The notes: generated by a model not told the origin, from the sequence alone. Counted from the first letter of the stretch, positions 1 through 7,076 are shown. The stretch is DNA of 12,499 nt from Paludibacter sp. (GCA_028705705.1 JAQWCZ010000035.1:1-12499), one strand, 5' to 3'. Numbers and translations: made by a program.

Positions 1-31
1 AAAACAGGCGGTTAACAAATATTAGGTTTAT

Positions 32-42
32 GGGGGGGGGGG
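32..42. repeat. 11-base poly-G homopolymer
   Basis: Eleven consecutive G residues follow an ATG at 30-32 in an otherwise AT-rich spacer. Long G runs are slippage-prone and can mediate phase variation, but there is no recognisable gene directly governed by this tract in the window. It could also be an assembly-uncertain homopolymer. Confidence 0.8.
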
Positions 43-108
43 TAATTTTGTTATTATTAACGCATTTGCATTCCTGAAACTAACTAACAATTTCACTATT
101 CACTATTT

Positions 109-127
109 GGGCGCAAGCATTGCGCCC
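109..127. repeat. REP-like palindrome (8-bp stem, 3-nt loop)
   Basis: GGGCGCAA (109-116) pairs perfectly with TTGCGCCC (120-127) around the loop GCA. The stem is GC-rich in an AT-rich spacer and there is no following T run, so it does not look like an intrinsic terminator. From general knowledge, palindromes of this wording, flanked by CTA, recur as dispersed intergenic repeats in several bacterial genomes; copy number here cannot be counted from one window. Confidence 0.6.
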
Positions 128-187
128 CTACGCTTTCCGTTTCTAAAGCTCTCACTAACACGATTGTGGTAAATTTTCTCTCTCACT

Positions 188-218
188 TTTGAATATTCCG
201 AAAAAATTTTTACCTTTG
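188..218 (+). promoter_or_regulatory. Bacteroidota-type promoter for rplS
   Basis: TTTG at 188-191 and TACCTTTG at 211-218 are separated by 19 nt, matching the Bacteroidota sigma consensus TTTG-N19-21-TAnnTTTG. The start site would fall near 225, giving a leader of about 78 nt before the rplS ATG at 303. Confidence 0.8.
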
Positions 219-302
219 CAGTCCGATTTTTTGCCCAATCTCTGACAGCTAAGTGAGAACTGTGAATATTGCGTGAAAGATTTAATTTCAAAATTTAGAA
301 CA

Positions 303-650
303 ATGGATTTAATTAAAGTTGCTGAACAGGCGTTTCTGGTTGAAAACAACCATCCGTCATTCAAAGCAGGGGATACTGTAACAGTTGCTTATCGTATTAA
401 AGAAGGTAACAAAGAACGTATTCAGGAATTCCGCGGTGATGTGATTAAAATTTCCGGTCATCAGGGAAACAAACGTTTTACAGTTCGCAAAATGTCCGGA
501 AACATAGGAGTTGAACGTATTTTTCCTATGGATTCACCTTTTATCGACAAAATCACCGTGAATAAATTTGGGAAGGTACGTCGTGCTAAACTGTACTATT
601 TACGTGATCTAACTGGTAAAAAAGCAAAAATTAAAGAAAGACGCGTTTAA
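303..650 (+). CDS. rplS: 50S ribosomal protein L19
   Basis: Encodes a 115-aa protein matching L19, a large-subunit protein at the interface with the 30S subunit. It starts MDLIKVAEQ and carries the family's typical core: a hydrophobic/basic strand region around FKAGDTVTV, the RIQEFRGDVIK segment, a VRKMSGNIGVERIFP segment near the middle and a lysine/arginine-rich C terminus ending KERRV. The ATG at 303 is preferred over a GTG at 273, because L19 proteins begin at the MDLI motif and the length then fits the family. It has its own promoter (188-218) and is closed by a strong terminator at 674-718, so it appears monocistronic here rather than part of the rpsP-rimM-trmD-rplS operon seen in many bacteria (known arrangement). 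Identification is secure. Confidence 0.97.
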   Translation: MDLIKVAEQAFLVENNHPSFKAGDTVTVAYRIKEGNKERIQEFRGDVIKISGHQGNKRFTVRKMSGNIGVERIFPMDSPFIDKITVNKFGKVRRAKLYYLRDLTGKKAKIKERRV

Positions 651-673
651 TTTTATTCGCAATCTAGTAAAAC

Positions 674-718
674 AAGAGAGAGAAATTTGGATATCCGGAT
701 TTCTCTCTCTTTGTTTTT
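674..718 (+). terminator. Intrinsic terminator after rplS
   Basis: A run of A/G repeats at 675-686 pairs with the C/T repeats at 699-710, about 12 bp without mismatch. The stem can extend through GU pairs to the inner GGATATCC, and a T-rich tract follows at 711-718. The spacing to the rplS stop is about 25 nt. Confidence 0.88.
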
Positions 719-759
719 AATATCTCGGTTCAAAATGTAAAAAATAGACTCAAAAACAG

Positions 760-767
760 TATATTTG
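760..767 (+). promoter_or_regulatory. Putative -7 promoter element for mlaE
   Basis: TATATTTG matches TAnnTTTG and lies 38 nt before the mlaE ATG, just after the rplS terminator. No good TTTG is seen 19-21 nt upstream, so this is a half-match. Confidence 0.45.
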
Positions 768-805
768 CATTCTTTTATACCATAATTGAAAAATATTAGC
801 AAGCA

Positions 806-1546
806 ATGAATATTTTTGAAGATACAGGGAAATATATTTTACTCATGAAACGGGTACTGGTTTTTCCCGACAGATGGAGCATGTTTTTCAGACAACTTCC
901 AAAGGAACTTGAAAAACTTGGACTACAATCCTTACCTATCGTTGTCATTATTTCAATTTTTATTGGAGCAATCATGACCATACAAACCAAGTTGAATACG
1001 GAAAATCCCATGTTGCCAACTTACAGTACAGGTTTGGTAACACGTGATACGCTATTGCTCGAATTTTCATCTACCATCCTGTGCTTGATTCTCGCGGGGA
1101 AAATCGGTTCTAATATTGCCTCCGAGATTGGTACCATGCGCATCACGGAACAAATTGATGCCCTTGAAATCATGGGTGTGAACTCGGCTAATTATCTCAT
1201 CCTACCAAAAATTGTGGCTTTTGTATTCATCATGCCTTTCCTGGTAATTTTCAGCATGGGAATCGGACTTATCGGCGGTTACCTGGTAGGAGTGTTCAGC
1301 GATATTATAACGACAGCGGATTATCTCCTTGGGATACAATATGCATTTATTCCGTATTACGTGTTTTATTCGTTGGTCAAGTCGCTGGTATTTGCATTTC
1401 TGATTGCATCTGTTGCTGCTTATTACGGCTATTATGCATACGGAGGAGCGCTGGATGTGGGTAAAGCCAGTACCAATGCGGTGGTAAACGGCAGTATATT
1501 GATTTTGTTTTTCAATTTGTTGATTACAAACGTCATGTTGAATTAA
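806..1546 (+). CDS. mlaE: MlaE-family ABC transporter permease
   Basis: A 246-aa inner-membrane protein of the MlaE/YrbE permease family, the membrane part of MCE-type systems that move phospholipids between the inner and outer membranes (family knowledge). An amphipathic N-terminal stretch (residues 1-38) leads into a first hydrophobic segment near 43-59. The family's hallmark segment EIGTMRITEQIDALEIMG occupies about residues 107-124, in the cytoplasmic loop that contacts the ATPase. Further membrane segments lie near 130-160, 190-210 and 225-245. The start at 806 gives the usual family length and N terminus. mlaF follows 72 nt downstream, separated by a REP-like palindrome, and the two are probably co-transcribed. 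No MCE substrate-binding protein (mlaD) gene is adjacent. Confidence 0.93.
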   Translation: MNIFEDTGKYILLMKRVLVFPDRWSMFFRQLPKELEKLGLQSLPIVVIISIFIGAIMTIQTKLNTENPMLPTYSTGLVTRDTLLLEFSSTILCLILAGKIGSNIASEIGTMRITEQIDALEIMGVNSANYLILPKIVAFVFIMPFLVIFSMGIGLIGGYLVGVFSDIITTADYLLGIQYAFIPYYVFYSLVKSLVFAFLIASVAAYYGYYAYGGALDVGKASTNAVVNGSILILFFNLLITNVMLN

Positions 1547-1560
1547 TTTTTGTGTTTGCG

Positions 1561-1588
1561 GCAGAGACGTAATTCATTGCGTTTCTAC
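1561..1588. repeat. REP-like palindrome between mlaE and mlaF
   Basis: AGAGACGTAAT (1563-1573) folds against ATTGCGTTTCT (1576-1586) with two GU pairs, and G1561 can pair with C1588. The outer AGAGACG/CGTTTCT arms resemble a dispersed intergenic palindrome type known from many bacterial genomes. It lies inside the 72-nt mlaE-mlaF gap, so any mlaF start upstream of 1619 would translate through it. Confidence 0.55.
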
Positions 1589-1618
1589 ATTAACAACAGA
1601 TATTTTTTACACATAACA

Positions 1619-2377
1619 ATGATAACAGTAGCAAACGTAGATAAGACCTTTGGCGACAATCATGTGTTGAAAAATGTTTCGGCAGTGTTCGAAGCCGGAA
1701 AAATAAACATGATAATCGGTGCCAGCGGATCAGGTAAGACAGTGCTGATGAAAAGCATCATCGGGTTACATAGAATTGATAAGGGAAAGATTGAATATGA
1801 CGGTCGTAATTTGCCGGATATGCGCATGAGTGATATCCGTCGCCTGCGCCGGGAGGTGGGCATGCTATTTCAGGGTTCCGCTTTGTTCGACTCCCTGAGT
1901 GTACTTGAAAATGTAATGTATCCGCTTGAAATGTTTTCTAAAACAACCAAAGAGGAGATGATGGATCGGGCGGTAACTTGTTTGAAAAGGGTCAATCTCC
2001 CGGAAAACTCATACCAACTTGCACCTTCCGAAATCAGTGGTGGTATGCAGAAAAGAGTCGCCATTGCCCGTGCGATTGCGTTACAACCAAAATATCTTTT
2101 TTGCGATGAACCAAATTCCGGTCTGGATCCGAAGACTTCGTTGATTATTGACCAATTAATCAGCGAAATTACACATGAATTTAATATTACCACCATCATT
2201 AATTCGCACGATATGAATTCGGTGATGGAAATTGGCGAACATATCATTTTTATTAACAAGGGAGAAAAAGCATGGGAAGGGAACAAAAGTGAGATCTTTC
2301 ATGTTGATAATGATGAGTTGAATAATTTTGTGTTTGCTTCTAACCTTTATAAGATGGTGAAAAAAGCGAATTTATAA
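1619..2377 (+). CDS. mlaF: MlaF-family ABC transporter ATP-binding protein
   Basis: A 252-aa cytoplasmic ATPase that would power the MlaE permease in phospholipid transport between the membranes. Walker A is GASGSGKT at residues 34-41. The signature ISGGMQKR is at 139-146, where SGGMQKR rather than SGGQ is typical of MlaF proteins. Walker B ends in the D163-E164 pair and the switch histidine is H197 in the NSHD motif. The ATG at 1619 is chosen over an upstream alternative at 1550: family proteins begin with an MI-V-(N/K)-V-K-FG-type N terminus, and the 23 extra residues would be encoded by the REP-like palindrome. All catalytic motifs are intact. The next gene, xth, is unrelated and 131 nt away. 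Confidence 0.94.
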   Translation: MITVANVDKTFGDNHVLKNVSAVFEAGKINMIIGASGSGKTVLMKSIIGLHRIDKGKIEYDGRNLPDMRMSDIRRLRREVGMLFQGSALFDSLSVLENVMYPLEMFSKTTKEEMMDRAVTCLKRVNLPENSYQLAPSEISGGMQKRVAIARAIALQPKYLFCDEPNSGLDPKTSLIIDQLISEITHEFNITTIINSHDMNSVMEIGEHIIFINKGEKAWEGNKSEIFHVDNDELNNFVFASNLYKMVKKANL

Positions 2378-2508
2378 TAGTGGTTAGTGGATAGTTTTTG
2401 GTTTAAGAGTTTAAAAAATTCAAAGGATTAAAAATTCAAGGATTTATCCCACGCTCTTAATTTTTAATTTTAAATTATTCCTTTTGTGGTTTAAAAACGA
2501 AATAAAAG
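2378..2508. repeat. Repeat-rich AT spacer between mlaF and xth
   Basis: The 131-nt spacer opens with TAGTGG/TTAGTGG/ATAGT tandem units (2378-2395). It then holds an adjacent direct repeat, AAAAATTCAAAGGATT (2414-2429) and AAAAATTCAAGGATT (2430-2444), differing by one A. TTAAGAG (2403-2409) and CTCTTAA (2454-2460) form a 7-bp inverted pair around the direct repeat. No clear promoter or T-tailed terminator is seen. Confidence 0.65.
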
Positions 2509-3270
2509 ATGAAAATAATTTCTTATAACGTAAACGGGATACGGGCGGCGCTCACGAAAGATTTCACAGGATGGTTGAAAGAAGCAGATCCGGATGTGTT
2601 GTGCCTCCAGGAAACAAAGGCGCAGCCTGAACAGGTTGATACCATGCTGTTCGCGGAAATGGGTTATACAACATACCTGCATTCCGCGGAGAAAAAAGGA
2701 TATAGCGGAGTTGCGATTTTGACAAAAGTCGCACCAGATAACGTGGTAATTGGGATGAATCATCCGCGTTACGATGCCGAGGGACGGGTAATCAGAGCCG
2801 ATTTTGGAGATTTATCGATAATCAGCGTGTACATCCCTTCGGGCTCATCCGGCGATGAGCGCCAGGCTTTTAAGATGGATTTTTTGGAAGTTTTTTTGCC
2901 GTTTATTACTGAATTGAGAAAAACGAGACCGAACCTGGTCGTTTGCGGTGATTATAATATCTGTCACAAACCCATCGACATCAATCATCCGGAACGACAA
3001 ATCGGGGTGTCGGGATTTTTACCTGAAGAACGGGAATGGATGGATAGATACGAATCATCCGGGATGATTGACACTTTCAGGGCGTTTGATGAAAGTCCCG
3101 AGAAATATAGTTGGTGGAGTTACCGTGGAGGTGCCCGCTTCCGGAACGCGGGTTGGCGTATTGATTATCATTGGGTAAGCGAACCGCTCCGCGATAGATT
3201 GAAAAATGCGGAAATTTTGGTCGATGTAGTACATTCTGATCACTGTCCGGTTACCCTCGAACTGACCTGA
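2509..3270 (+). CDS. xth: Exodeoxyribonuclease III (AP endonuclease, Xth/ExoA family)
   Basis: A 253-aa endonuclease/exonuclease/phosphatase-fold enzyme that incises DNA 5' to abasic sites and trims 3' ends in base excision repair (family knowledge). Visible family motifs, in order: N7 in the SYNVNGIRA start, metal ligand E35 in LQETKA, the VYIPSG motif, D148 and N150 in GDYNICH, the WRIDYHWVS segment, and the terminal D244-H245 catalytic pair in SDHCPV. Length and both ends match the short ExoA/Xth form, with no truncation. The start at 2509 places the conserved first strand at the N terminus. It appears to be a stand-alone housekeeping gene between mlaF and the lipoprotein/receptor cluster. 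Confidence 0.95.
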   Translation: MKIISYNVNGIRAALTKDFTGWLKEADPDVLCLQETKAQPEQVDTMLFAEMGYTTYLHSAEKKGYSGVAILTKVAPDNVVIGMNHPRYDAEGRVIRADFGDLSIISVYIPSGSSGDERQAFKMDFLEVFLPFITELRKTRPNLVVCGDYNICHKPIDINHPERQIGVSGFLPEEREWMDRYESSGMIDTFRAFDESPEKYSWWSYRGGARFRNAGWRIDYHWVSEPLRDRLKNAEILVDVVHSDHCPVTLELT

Positions 3271-3339
3271 TAAATCATCTGTAAGATTTAAAAAATATAA
3301 ATATTCAGAGAAAGGGATGATTAACAGGTATTTTGTTAT

Positions 3340-3347
3340 TACTTTTG
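3340..3347 (+). promoter_or_regulatory. Putative -7 element for the lipoprotein/receptor cluster
   Basis: TACTTTTG matches TAnnTTTG and lies 23 nt before the ATG at 3371. A good TTTG at the right distance upstream is missing. Its position supports the 3371 start, because the in-frame alternative at 3317 would lie upstream of the promoter. Confidence 0.4.
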
Positions 3348-3370
3348 CCTTTCAAAATTTCAATTATAAT

Positions 3371-4759
3371 ATGAAGAATTACTTTTATAGGTTTCTGATA
3401 TTCCTCGTAGCGATAAGTGTACTTAGTTCTTGTTTGTGGGATGATGAAGAAACAGAACTTTCAGCCAATCCTTATTTTGTATCACTTAAATTTGCTGAGA
3501 ATGATAGTATTCCTGGTCTGGAAGATGCTGTTTTTACACTTGAAGTTGATCCGGATTTTGGAGATTCTATCATTGTCAACCTCGATTCATTACCCTATCA
3601 GATACGTATAGACAGCGTTTTCCCAACGTTTAGTTTTCAGAGTACCACGTTTGCATATCTGATTATGAAAGATACGCTGAATACCGGTTTGGATACTTTG
3701 CTGCTAACTGGTAAAGATACCATTGACTTTTCCCGGGCTTTAAAGGTTGTAAATTTTGCACAAAATGGCAAAGACTCTTGTTCATATCGAATCAAGGTTA
3801 ATGTTCATCAGGTTCAACCTGAGTTGTATGTATGGAAAAAGAAAATGGATCAAATTTATCAGCAGAGCGCAAGTGTGCAAAAGGCCGTGTTTTTTAATGA
3901 TAAGTTTTTGTTTTATGTAAATTCGGGTCTCACGAATAATTTATATACATCAGATGATGGTGTGAATTGGGTAAATACTCCGTTTACCGGCTTACCACCC
4001 AATAGCTATCTGCCATCCATTACTATTTTCAATAACAAACTACATCTGGTCACAGAGGACGGACTGTTTTACAGTTCAACTGATGGTATTAACTGGATAG
4101 GAACCAATCCCGGAGTCGTCGGATATACACTAAAAAATCTGTTTTTCGTTTTAGAAAACAACTTGTGGTGTTTGTTCAGCCAGAATGCAAATTCAAAATA
4201 TTATTTTGCCACTACGCAGGATGGTTTGTCTTGGCATATAGGTGAAATGATACCAGCTAAATTCCCGATTGTAGATTATGCCGCTTTAGCTTTCAGTTCG
4301 AGAACCGATAAACCAAAAGCTTTAGTGCTTGGCGGTAATGCATCAGATGGCACGCTGCTTTCATCCAAATGGAGTGTCCAAAAAGAAATTAACAACCAAT
4401 ATAAATGGGTAAATTTTTCAATAGATAATCCTGACTTAACACCCCTTTCCGGTGTTTCAATGATTCATTATGACAACAAGCTGCTATTATTTGGAGGCAT
4501 GGATAAAAATGGTGAAGTGCTTGGAAATGGTTATATGGAATCAATTGACGAAGGTCTGACATGGAGGAATACGGACAGTATATACAACGTTATTGTTGAT
4601 GTCAATCAAAATATCACCTATCAACCCCGGTGTTATCAATCTGTAATCCACGACCCAACGAATCATTATATCTATTTGATTGGAGGTAGAAACAAGGTAA
4701 ATGTTTTCTCTGATGTATGGGTAGGTAGGTTAAACAGAATGACCTTCATAAGAAAATAA
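3371..4759 (+). CDS. DUF6242-like beta-propeller surface lipoprotein
   Basis: A 462-aa predicted lipoprotein. The signal peptide ends in the lipobox LSSC with Cys21, followed by L-W-D-D-E-E, an acidic patch like the Bacteroidota lipoprotein export signal; surface display is inferred. Residues about 25-145 look like a beta-rich N-terminal domain. The rest resembles a propeller: four Asp-box-like motifs of the form (S/T)xDxGxxW end at W200, W242, W288 and W398, and Kelch-like hydrophobic-GG motifs occur in ALVLGG, LLLFGG and IYLIGG. The overall look resembles DUF6242 proteins of Bacteroidales (recognition from memory, moderate certainty). ATG 3371 is preferred to 3317 because it places the signal peptide at the N terminus and follows the putative promoter. 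The next gene starts 3 nt after its stop, suggesting an operon with the TonB-dependent receptor. Ligand and function are unknown. Confidence 0.8.
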   Translation: MKNYFYRFLIFLVAISVLSSCLWDDEETELSANPYFVSLKFAENDSIPGLEDAVFTLEVDPDFGDSIIVNLDSLPYQIRIDSVFPTFSFQSTTFAYLIMKDTLNTGLDTLLLTGKDTIDFSRALKVVNFAQNGKDSCSYRIKVNVHQVQPELYVWKKKMDQIYQQSASVQKAVFFNDKFLFYVNSGLTNNLYTSDDGVNWVNTPFTGLPPNSYLPSITIFNNKLHLVTEDGLFYSSTDGINWIGTNPGVVGYTLKNLFFVLENNLWCLFSQNANSKYYFATTQDGLSWHIGEMIPAKFPIVDYAALAFSSRTDKPKALVLGGNASDGTLLSSKWSVQKEINNQYKWVNFSIDNPDLTPLSGVSMIHYDNKLLLFGGMDKNGEVLGNGYMESIDEGLTWRNTDSIYNVIVDVNQNITYQPRCYQSVIHDPTNHYIYLIGGRNKVNVFSDVWVGRLNRMTFIRK

Positions 4760-4762
4760 TTG

Positions 4763-5107
4763 ATGTTACTCAAGGGTGCAAATAAAATCAAGTCTGTTCG
4801 TTTCCGTCGCTGGACACGAAAAACTTATGCTGTATTTGCCAGTCTCGGTAAAATAATTTCAATTGGCAATCTTAAAATTGAGATGGCCGGACAAACCTTA
4901 TTCTGTGGGTTTGAAAGATTCAACAGGAATTTCACCGAACAACCCGATGATGCGTCTGATTCAGCATACGACCCTGAGACACTAACAACAAATATCTTAT
5001 TAACGACAGCAATAATTTCAATTCCTGTTTCTCAATATACAGAGGCAGCAGATTTGATACCTGTATTTTGTATTAACCAACGGTTAGAACAGTTTAGGCT
5101 GGTTTAA
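4763..5107 (+). CDS. Small conserved-looking protein of unknown function
   Basis: A 114-aa protein starting 3 nt after the upstream stop; a TTG at 4760 is a less likely start. There is no signal peptide or clear membrane span. The N-terminal third is strongly basic and aromatic (VRFRRWTRKTYAVFASLGK), followed by a short hydrophobic/beta segment (IISIGNLKIEMAG). An acidic stretch (EQPDDASDSAYDPE) comes next, then a Thr/Ile-rich C-terminal part. Tight coupling to the lipoprotein and position before the receptor suggest a co-expressed accessory, but no domain is recognised. The basic region might bind nucleic acid or the inner membrane surface; this is a guess. The last codons lie inside a terminator-like hairpin (5079-5112). 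It could be misjudged as coding, but tight spacing and uninterrupted reading support it. Confidence 0.65.
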   Translation: MLLKGANKIKSVRFRRWTRKTYAVFASLGKIISIGNLKIEMAGQTLFCGFERFNRNFTEQPDDASDSAYDPETLTTNILLTTAIISIPVSQYTEAADLIPVFCINQRLEQFRLV

Positions 5108-5120
5108 CCGTTTTTTATTT
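5079..5120 (+). terminator. Terminator-like hairpin before the TonB receptor
   Basis: AACGGTTA (5079-5086) pairs perfectly with TAACCGTT (5105-5112). AAC/GTT pairs can extend the stem inwards with one bulged G. TTTTTTATTT follows directly (5111-5120). The 3' arm contains the stop codon of the 114-aa gene, and the receptor ATG is at 5129. It would either end the lipoprotein transcript or attenuate read-through into the receptor. Confidence 0.6.
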
Positions 5121-5128
5121 TTATAACG

Positions 5129-7063
5129 ATGAATAAAAGCGTTTTAATTCTCTTTTTACTTTTTATACTGAAAAGTCAAACCTCCGGAATAGAGCTTAAC
5201 GATTCCACGGTGATTAAATTAAATGAATTACAGGTAGATGCTAGGCGCGAAAGACAGTTCCCCGGAACAGGCAAAGTGTTGCAATCACTTTCGGTGACTC
5301 AAATTAAACAGACCTCTGCACAAAGCATGGATGCATTTATGAAAACCATTCCTGGAGTGGATGTTCGGCAGCGAAGTGTAGGCGGAACACAGGCTGATGT
5401 TTCTATCCGGGGAGGTTCCTTTGATCAGGTGCTTGTGTTGCTCAACGGAGTGAATATCACGGATCAGCAAACCGGACATTACAATCTCAACGTCCCGGTA
5501 GAACTAACTGAAATCGAAAGAATTGAGGTGTTACAGGGCAGTGCTGCGCGGAGATATGGCAGTCAGGCTTTCTCCGGTGCTATCAATATCGTAACCAATC
5601 CACAAAGAAAAAGTACTGTTGATGTAGCTATGACAGCCGGTTCATACGGAACATACACTCAAAAACTTACCTTTGGAGCGGTAAAGAAAAAGCTAAGTCA
5701 TTTTACTTCCGTTTCCCATCAGACAAGCAAGGGTTACATACAAAACACGGATTACAACATCCTGAACCTGTTTTCTCATACCCATTTTGCACCTGATAAA
5801 GCTGGGAATTTTGACTTGCAGTTGGGTTATCAGCAAAAATCCTATGGTGCAAACAGTTTTTACACACAGGCTTATCCTAATCAATTCGAACATAACCGTA
5901 CCCAATTAGCGTTGTTAAGCTGGCAAAAACAGATACAAAAACTGGATATTTCGGCAGGCGTCCAGTACAGAAGACATTACGACCGCTTTGAGTTGTTTCG
6001 TAATTTCGAGGACATACCGGTCTGGTATCTGGATCATAATTATCACCTGACTGATGTTGCGGGTGTATCTGTTCATTTTGAATATGCCGACAGGTTTGGG
6101 AAAATTAATATAGGAGCTTCATCCCGCTATGATCATATTTATAGTACTGTGTTGGGGAATGTAATCCCGGATGAATCAAAACATCCTGAAAATATTTTTG
6201 AAAAAGGAAAGAATAAGAAATTTAACAGAGAAGCCGATCGATTGCTTAATACTGCTTATTTGGATTATTCAAAAGGAATGGGTACATTTTATGTCTCAGC
6301 AGGTACATCTTTGTCATATACCGAAGATTTTGGGATTAAATACCACTGGGGAGCAGATCTGAGTTATGTTCCAAGCCATCATTGGTCAATCTACACCTCT
6401 TTCAATACGGCTTCACGGCTGCCGACCTTCACTGATTTATATTATCAGAACGCAACACACATTTCAAATCCGGAACTGAAACCCGAAAGTTCTTTTACTT
6501 CCGAAGCAGGAGTGAAGTCTGAAATCAACCGGTTTAATGTGCAGGCAGGTTTCTTTTACAGGATTGGCAGCAATATCATTGACTGGATACGTTATCCAGG
6601 TCAGGAAAAATGGGAAAGCATGAACCTGACCGAACTCAACACCATCGGAATGAATATCTCAGCAAGATATACCTTTTCAAATTCATTCTTGAAAAATATT
6701 TTTCTCGCTTATTCGTTTATTCAGACTGATAAACAAGCAAACGGTTACGATTCCAAATACGCGCTTGATTACCTGAAACATCAGTTAATTTTCAGGTTAC
6801 ATCACCAATTAATGAAAAATGTAACTATGAGCTGGAACGCGGGTTATTATGACAGAGCAGGCGGTTATGTGGATTTTGAAACAGGCGTTCTAACCGGTTA
6901 CAAACCTTACCTGCTTGCGGGTTGCCGAATTGCCCGGGAAAAGGCAGGTTTGATGATTTACGTTGACATTAATAACCTGTTGAATGAAAGTTATGTGGAT
7001 TATGGTGGATTGGTTCAACCGGGCATACATGGAAATGTAGGGATAAGCTGGAAAATGAAGTAA
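5129..7063 (+). CDS. TonB-dependent outer-membrane receptor (BtuB-sized)
   Basis: A 644-aa outer-membrane transporter. An N-terminal signal peptide (about residues 1-19) precedes a short segment IKLNELQVDARRE (about 29-41) that may hold the TonB box. The plug domain spans about 45-160 and carries classic motifs: IPGVDVRQ near 74, VSIRGG, VLVLLNGV, and IERIEVLQGSAARRYGSQAFSGAINIVT. The remainder is a beta barrel rich in alternating aromatic strands. There is no carboxypeptidase-like N-terminal extension and no SusD partner, so it resembles cofactor/metal receptors such as BtuB more than SusC. No cobalamin riboswitch was recognised upstream. Context with a beta-propeller lipoprotein two genes upstream suggests a lipoprotein that captures ligand for this receptor (inference, by analogy to BtuG-BtuB). 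The ligand cannot be named. Confidence 0.92.
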   Translation: MNKSVLILFLLFILKSQTSGIELNDSTVIKLNELQVDARRERQFPGTGKVLQSLSVTQIKQTSAQSMDAFMKTIPGVDVRQRSVGGTQADVSIRGGSFDQVLVLLNGVNITDQQTGHYNLNVPVELTEIERIEVLQGSAARRYGSQAFSGAINIVTNPQRKSTVDVAMTAGSYGTYTQKLTFGAVKKKLSHFTSVSHQTSKGYIQNTDYNILNLFSHTHFAPDKAGNFDLQLGYQQKSYGANSFYTQAYPNQFEHNRTQLALLSWQKQIQKLDISAGVQYRRHYDRFELFRNFEDIPVWYLDHNYHLTDVAGVSVHFEYADRFGKINIGASSRYDHIYSTVLGNVIPDESKHPENIFEKGKNKKFNREADRLLNTAYLDYSKGMGTFYVSAGTSLSYTEDFGIKYHWGADLSYVPSHHWSIYTSFNTASRLPTFTDLYYQNATHISNPELKPESSFTSEAGVKSEINRFNVQAGFFYRIGSNIIDWIRYPGQEKWESMNLTELNTIGMNISARYTFSNSFLKNIFLAYSFIQTDKQANGYDSKYALDYLKHQLIFRLHHQLMKNVTMSWNAGYYDRAGGYVDFETGVLTGYKPYLLAGCRIAREKAGLMIYVDINNLLNESYVDYGGLVQPGIHGNVGISWKMK

Positions 7064-7076
7064 TTCGAAATAATAT

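Larger units (their letters stand above)
1..302. other. Gene-poor 5' region upstream of rplS
   Basis: No convincing gene is visible here. The stretch holds an 11-G run (32-42), a tandem 7-mer TTCACTA twice (92-98 and 99-105), a REP-like hairpin (109-127) and the rplS promoter (188-218). The gene to the left is outside the window; a short open frame from base 1 closes at a TAA at 13-15, but nothing shows that it is a real gene end. Minus-strand open frames here have no recognisable product and cross the hairpin and promoter. Confidence 0.6.

Noticed and set aside
1870..2286. Long minus-strand open frame opposite mlaF
   Set aside because: It lies wholly inside an intact ABC ATPase with Walker A, signature and Walker B motifs; the product has no recognisable domain.
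3317..3370. N-terminal extension of the DUF6242-like lipoprotein
   Set aside because: It would bury the signal peptide 18 residues in and begins upstream of the putative -7 element.
5041..5128. Cobalamin or other riboswitch before the TonB receptor
   Set aside because: The spacer is only 21 nt and no B12-box-like sequence or complex fold was recognised; only a simple terminator-like hairpin is present.
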